The notes beneath the pieces are model-generated. The model saw nothing but the letters and a program-made list of their open reading frames with translations, had not been told where the DNA came from and did no database searches. 64,000 nucleotides of DNA from the NCBI RefSeq assembly GCF_030867095.1, contig NC_081826.1, forward strand, positions 253,312,251-253,376,250, in the 5' to 3' direction. Positions 58,758 through 64,000 of the stretch are shown here, piece after piece (positions within the stretch are counted from its first letter, which is position 1; each line of letters opens with the position of its first letter). This DNA is from Alligator mississippiensis. Lineage: Eukaryota > Chordata > Crocodylia > Alligatoridae. The translations under genes and the position numbers were made by a program.

Positions 58758-60477
58758 AATGTCTGAATACATAGGCAATATGATTTGTGTATATGAATTG
58801 AATTTAAACTTGATCATAGATGCGTCCAAGAAGGAGGGAGCATGGGGAGGTTACAGTGATCCCCAACCCCTCCCTCCACTGGGGATAGGGACAATGGCAG
58901 CATGCCTGCTCTGGGGCAGGACAGGGTTGGAGGAGAACCACTCTCCAGCTGCCCAGGAATTTCAGGAAGCAGAGGGGCTTACATTGAAGTTCTGAATTCT
59001 TTCTCCCAGCATTTCCCCTAGGGGTATTCCATGCTTGATGTAGTTCATCTATTCAAGCTGATACTACACACAGGTTACATAAAGTAGAAAGTGAGCTGAT
59101 CAGTAAATTTAGAGGAGGACATGGGTTATTATCAGTGATGGAAATGGCAGATTCTATACCAACATTAAGCAGCTGTCAAAACCTGGGAGGCCAGTTGAAA
59201 GCAAGATGAGAGAAAGGACAATGGAAAGGTATCTGACTCCACATTCCAAAAGATCAGTTAAGTTAGCAAAAAGCTTCAGCATCTCTTCTTAATCAGACCC
59301 ATCTGTTCAGAGGAAGCTGAGAGTACTTTGAGTGAAAATGGCCATAATCTCTTTCACACCTTGTGTAAAATAATAATCTTTTACACCTGCAAGGCAAGAT
59401 GCCAGATCTTACCTTAACAGGTTTTTGCCTTTAGAGACCAGAATTTTAGTCCATCTTTGAGAGCAGAGGTATTAACCCTCTCATCTCTTATTAGTACAAA
59501 TACTGTTCTTGGATGGCATCAGGCCCAAAAGGAATGAGGATACCACCTATTCATTTTTTATTTCTCTTACTTGGTATAAGAAGACCTGATTGTGTAGCCA
59601 TTCTGTCCCCAGTTCCAGTTGCTTCAAACGGTATGAAAAAGATCATCATACCTGCCCAGTATAGAACCCTTCTGCTGGCTGAAACTTTAAGCTGGTCCCT
59701 ATGGTAGCATAAAGATACCTGGAGGTGAGGACACAAGCTGCAGGTGATGCCTAAGGGGTGCATAAGCAACAGCACAAGAGCATGTCAGGCTTAAAGTCAT
59801 TCCAGGCAATGTAGTTCTGTTGAGCAGCAATGGGAGGCACAAGCTGCTGATGAAAGAAGATGTCAACCCATTCTTTTGCCCCTAAAAACAAAAGAGTTTT
59901 TGCTTGCTCAACATGGGCACCTGCAGCAAAAACATAAGGTGACATTTCCTCTCAGCAGCAGTGAACTTCAGCTACTGCTCCTGCATTCTGTGCACTGTCA
60001 GAGCCTCCAAAGCCAGAGACGAGTACAGGGAAAGGAGGAAGGGGACTGCTCTGGCTGCAGTCCTTGCTAGTTATACCTCTGGGTTCCTATGTTGACCATC
60101 TCCACCTCAGTACTATAGCCCACTCTAGCCTAAGCTAAAACATATGTGACTTCCTCACCACACTCCCGAGCAAGGAATTCTAGTGATAAAGAAAAGAATC
60201 AAGGCAATCCAGGACACTAGGCATGCCATCATATAGAAGCCTTCAAAATCCTGAGTGTTGTTTCCTCCCTTTACCAGAGCAGCAGTACAGGAGGGGCTAG
60301 ATGCAGGTCTATCACATGAATTCTCTTTCTTTCCTACACAAACTTGCATATGCACATGCATGTGTGCATGCACACACACAGACACACACATGCCAAAGGA
60401 GTGCTATTAGGGACTTGCCTCAAGATCAAGAGTGGCAGCAGAGATTTCTTGTTCTCAGAAAGATTGGAGAGGCAGCA
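58758..60477. other. No recognised gene; CA-rich tract
   Basis: AT-rich sequence. 60346-60391 is an alternating purine-pyrimidine tract (GCATGTGTGCATGCACACAC). Frames across it are repeat translations. Confidence 0.45.
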
Positions 60478-60615
60478 GGGTGGATTTAGGATTTTGAAAA
60501 GGGGGGGTGCAGGTGGTGTGGTACATCACTTATAGCACACCACATATTTTTCTCCATGTAAAGATAAATTGGAAGCTTTACTAATATGCTAGGGGCCCAG
60601 GGCTATATTATTCAG
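60478..60615. repeat. Dispersed repeat, GGGTGGATTTAGGATTTT type
   Basis: GGGTGGATTTAGGATTTTGA followed by a GGGGGGGTGCAGG run. Similar heads occur near 56526 (GGGCTAATCCAGGATTTTCC) and 61177 (GGGTGGATCAGGAATCAAAA, then GCGGGGTGCAACTGC). Three related copies within 5 kb suggest a MITE or SINE-like family. Confidence 0.4.
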
Positions 60616-61176
60616 TTCAAGATCAAAGCAAAAATAAATATAACTATTGGAATGTGTACTAATTTGCTAGCTTACACGTTAAGTTTAAGAAACACAACAC
60701 ACTAGGCAAAAATAGTCCAAAGATATTGTTTCATTAAGTCTATAGTCATTAAAGTTAAATGTAGGTCTTTTATTCAGATTTGTAAAACAAAATCTACCCT
60801 TCATGAGCATCTTGACAGTGCATCCAACACTTCTCTGTCAATCATTTCTGTACCTGAGTTAAAGCTCCTCTGAATTAATATACCACACCTGACTCAAAGT
60901 TTTGAGCTAGAACTAGAATGTCTCTTGGACTGTGAAACATGAGAGAGATATTACTAGGAATACCTAACAAACAGCAAAATTGCAGACAAAAGGATAACTG
61001 GCTTAATGGAACATCAAGACCATTAAAAAGAAGAGAAGTTTGTTAACACCTGTGGTGTGAAGAGAGATTTACAGGAATCAGGCACATTATAATGAACCAT
61101 GAAGACAACTGACTTCCTCACTGCTGTCTGAATAGAAATGCTCCTGCCTCTCCCAGGATGTTGGTTTTAAAGTTTG

Positions 61177-61275
61177 GGTGGATCAGGAATCAAAAGCGGG
61201 GTGCAACTGCACCACTGTACCCTGCCCCTGGCAGGGACCCTCATATTTATCCAGAGCCAGGGTGTGTCTGATTCA
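61177..61275. repeat. Dispersed repeat, related to 60478
   Basis: Shares the GGGTGGAT..GGGGTGCA head with the 60478 copy. The remainder (CTGCCCCTGGCAGGGACC) is GC-rich. Boundary approximate. Confidence 0.35.
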
Positions 61276-62226
61276 ATGAGTGAATGTCTTTTCTCATCAT
61301 ACAGTCTTGTATTGGGCTGGGCTAGAGATGCTTCCGTACTGGGTCTTGGAATTTATCCACCAGTGGACTACCCAGGGCAATTCCTACCACTCACTCAGAT
61401 ATTGCTGCATCAGTTACATTTGGGTCACATATTCAAGTTTTTCACAATCCCAAAGGCAAAGAATTTCCTTCTTTTGCTTAAATAGAAATTAAGATTCTTA
61501 CCTCATAATGTAACTTCAGGAGCTGGGACCTTAGGCATAAGTATAAGTATTATACTATTAGTATTACTTGTCCCTTAATCCTGCCATGGACTGGGGATAA
61601 ATGACAGAAATGTAATGTGGCTCCTGTTCCATTAGGAGGTGGTAGCAACTAGTTTAAGAGAGACTTGGCATTGTAAATTGGGGTTGTGTTGACGGATTTA
61701 TGGTTTTGTTCTCAGCACAGTGTACACAGTGGGCGTTACCTTGTTCCAGAGTGAGCTCAGTTGGAGTATAAATGCACATTGTGCTCTAAGAGGTTCAGTC
61801 ATGATACAAAGAACTCTGCTCTTAGGCAATTCAGGTAAACGTTTAATGGGGAAGATTACAAAAGAGAAAAAGGAAATACTTTATGAAGGACAAACAAAAT
61901 ATATTTACAAATCAACACCTCCCACATCCTTGGTTGGTCATCCCACTAGCAGCCTCAGAATGTCAACTGACTAGTATTACTGCATGCATGGCCAACAGTT
62001 CCAAGGGCTTTATTTTTCTTATGGCAGATGGGAGCAATTGAAGGTGTAGCCAGTTAGTGGGAAACAACGTTAAACAATAGCAGGCATCTAAACAGAATGG
62101 CAATAGCAAGTTGGGTGTTGCTTACAAACACGCAGTGTATGCTGGGGTTCTGGAGGTTCCAAAACGTATCAGCCTTGTATAAAGAAACAACACAGCCCCC
62201 CTGCTCAGGGTATTCTGAACTATCTA
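61276..62226. other. No recognised feature
   Basis: AT-rich with short, motif-free frames. Confidence 0.5.
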
Positions 62227-62532
62227 ACCCAGATGTGTCAAACTCATCCCACCCCACCAGGCAAGATCAGAACTGTGGGGCTTGTCATGAGCTGGATCTG
62301 AATGTGGTGGCAGCAGCAGGGTGAGCAGCAGCAGCTGTGGGAGTTAACACAGCCATTCCTCACCTTCACCACCAACATACATTGTCAAGAGGAGCTCCAT
62401 GCCCCAGATTTTGGCAGTAAGCCTTGTACTACTTAACCCATTCCTGAATTCTAGGCCCCTCTACAAGCCCTGCAGGCCATACAACATGGCTCTGCAGACC
62501 AGATCTGGCCTGCAAGCAGTAAGTCTGACTTC
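62227..62532. mobile_element. Degenerate hAT-like element
   Basis: The left end CCCAGATGTGTCAAACTCAT resembles CAGGGGTGTCAAACTCAT of hAT elements and the right end GCAGTAAGTCTGACTTCCTC resembles its inverse. The interior includes GACCAGATCTGGCCTGCAAG. No convincing target duplication. Confidence 0.45.
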
Positions 62533-64000
62533 CTCAATCAAATCTATTAACTAGACAGTGATGCCCTGGCATCCTTAGGTTCCCTCAGTGAGATAACTAT
62601 ATTGCAGATAGAGTTGTACTAGGTATTGCAAAAGCAGGTAAATGCTGACCAGCCCAAAGCAGTCAAGGTCACCTCAGCTCCTCAAGGGAGTAAAAGTCAT
62701 GGCTCGGTGTCCAGTAGGTCCAGCAGCTTTTATGTACTTGAAGTGTGAATCAAATTAGAGCTGTCTGTACTTCTACAGATCTCTCCTTCTGTTCTATCCC
62801 CTCCTTTCAGAGAGGAGAGCAGATGTGGTATAATGAGAACAATGGGCTATGAACAGCTCTCTATATTTCTGCCACAGACTCCTCTGATGTTCCTTTCCTT
62901 CCACTAGTTTGGTCTTGCTCAGCTGTCCATCAATCTTCTTACTCACCTTGCCTTGACTGCAAAAACAGGGAGGAGCAGAAGGATGAAAAAATAAATATTT
63001 CCCGTGTCATTGAATACTTTGTACTGGAACATAGCATTTCCCTCCTTATTTAAGCAATGGCTGTCCTTAGGGCCTCTTATATAGGATGAGCCATAATAAC
63101 AACTGCTTTTAATTTAGAGCTAAATACTTCTGAGCTTAACTGAAATGACACGATCGAGATGGGAAGGAATGTTTTGATTCATTCCAAGCCTCAAGTCGTG
63201 TGAAATTTCTTGCAGGACAAGCAGTTGACAACACACACATACAACGAGACACAGGGTAGACGTTATGTCATCTCAGGGAAGAGACATTGGGCAGAACAAC
63301 CATCTTGTAGAGGGAACATTGATTGAGCAATTTCTATATCTTTAAATTAACCCTTTCATTTATGTCAAAAAGACTTGGAAGGTTTAACCATCTCAGTGAC
63401 CCGTATACCAGAAAATGAGTTCCTATTGCAAACAATGAATGAAAAGTTTCTAGAGAGTGCACAAGGAATACCAGCCAGCCTTCTACATTTCAAAATATGT
63501 CCCACACCCAGACATTTCCCTGTTGCACTCCTTGGGAACAAAATGCTGAGATCCTTCCCTAGCATTTGCTCATTCCTTACTCAAAGGGATTTTGAACAAA
63601 TCAGTCCTGAGCCTGGACCACAGGATATAGCTTATTGTCTATAAAGTGAATACGGTGAAACTACAAAAGAAGTATAAACTCCCCAAATTTCCCAATTCCA
63701 CTTTACAGAGAACAACAAACTCATCAGTTCTCAGCTATTAATGATAGAAAGCCTGAGTTTGCAAGGACTCTGAACTAGTGAACCCCAGCATTCTCAGGGC
63801 ACTGTAGGATGAGTCTGGACCACCCAAACTGAGCAGGAAAACCAAAGCCTGGAACTAGCTGGACTTTTTTAATGACAATAATTCCCTCAATGGTACAGGG
63901 TTGCATTGCTGATGAAGCACTTTAAAAATAATGTTTCTATATTTTGGTTAAGATTTCATCCCAGGCCCATTTCAAACATGACAATTGACTCTCCCCCACC
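62533..64000. other. No recognised feature
   Basis: AT-rich sequence to the window end. No domain-bearing frame. Confidence 0.5.

Noticed and set aside
60346..60391. Possible short tandem-repeat array of CRISPR type
   Set aside because: Alternating CA/TG microsatellite without spaced identical repeats, in a vertebrate genome.

Overview
This window looks like vertebrate nuclear DNA from a sauropsid. A crocodilian fits best and a turtle is the main alternative. The reasons are several CR1 LINEs of different ages, many small MITEs with 3-bp target duplications that resemble the PIF/Harbinger-like 'Chompy' elements described from crocodilians, hAT-type elements, and old tRNA-derived SINE remnants. 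The organism call is inference. I recognise no host protein-coding exon, tRNA gene, rRNA gene or CRISPR array. The window is probably intergenic or a large intron.

Layout. 1-12 kb: AT-rich background with a hAT-like element (1225-1780), MITEs (1873-2125, 3569-4003, 9489-9705, 10142-10528), a CR1 3' end and two strong inverted repeats (7291-7372, 7980-8026). 12.0-15.3 kb: a Harbinger-like element carrying a spliceable two-exon gene for a Myb/SANT-like DNA-binding protein, with no transposase. 17.3-18.6 kb: an old plus-strand CR1. 19.3-23.8 kb: a near full-length minus-strand CR1 with a CpG-rich 5' UTR, an esterase-type ORF1 and an endonuclease/reverse-transcriptase ORF2, carrying about four inactivating lesions. 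24.7-25.9 kb: a terminal-inverted-repeat element rich in AACTAGTT motifs. 28.0-33.5 kb: a 5.5-kb relative of the 12-kb element, with a decayed Myb-like gene on the plus strand and a decayed Harbinger-type transposase on the minus strand. It has 3-bp ACA target duplications and nested CR1 and hAT insertions. 33.7-34 kb: palindromic MITEs. 36-45 kb: CR1 fragments and a CR1 nested in another terminal-inverted-repeat element (43.5-45.8 kb). 48-49 kb: SINE remnants and a possible Penelope-like end. 53.8-55.2 kb and 58.4-58.75 kb: hAT elements with 8-bp target duplications. The remainder is unassigned.

How the parts relate. The two Harbinger-like elements look like diverged copies of one design: a Myb-like DNA-binding gene and a transposase gene, convergently arranged. 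The 12-kb copy has lost the transposase region but kept the Myb-like frame open across a good intron. The small MITEs share terminal and internal palindrome motifs with them and are probably non-autonomous relatives. The CR1 copies are independent insertions of at least three ages. All family assignments come from reading motifs by eye. No database search was run.
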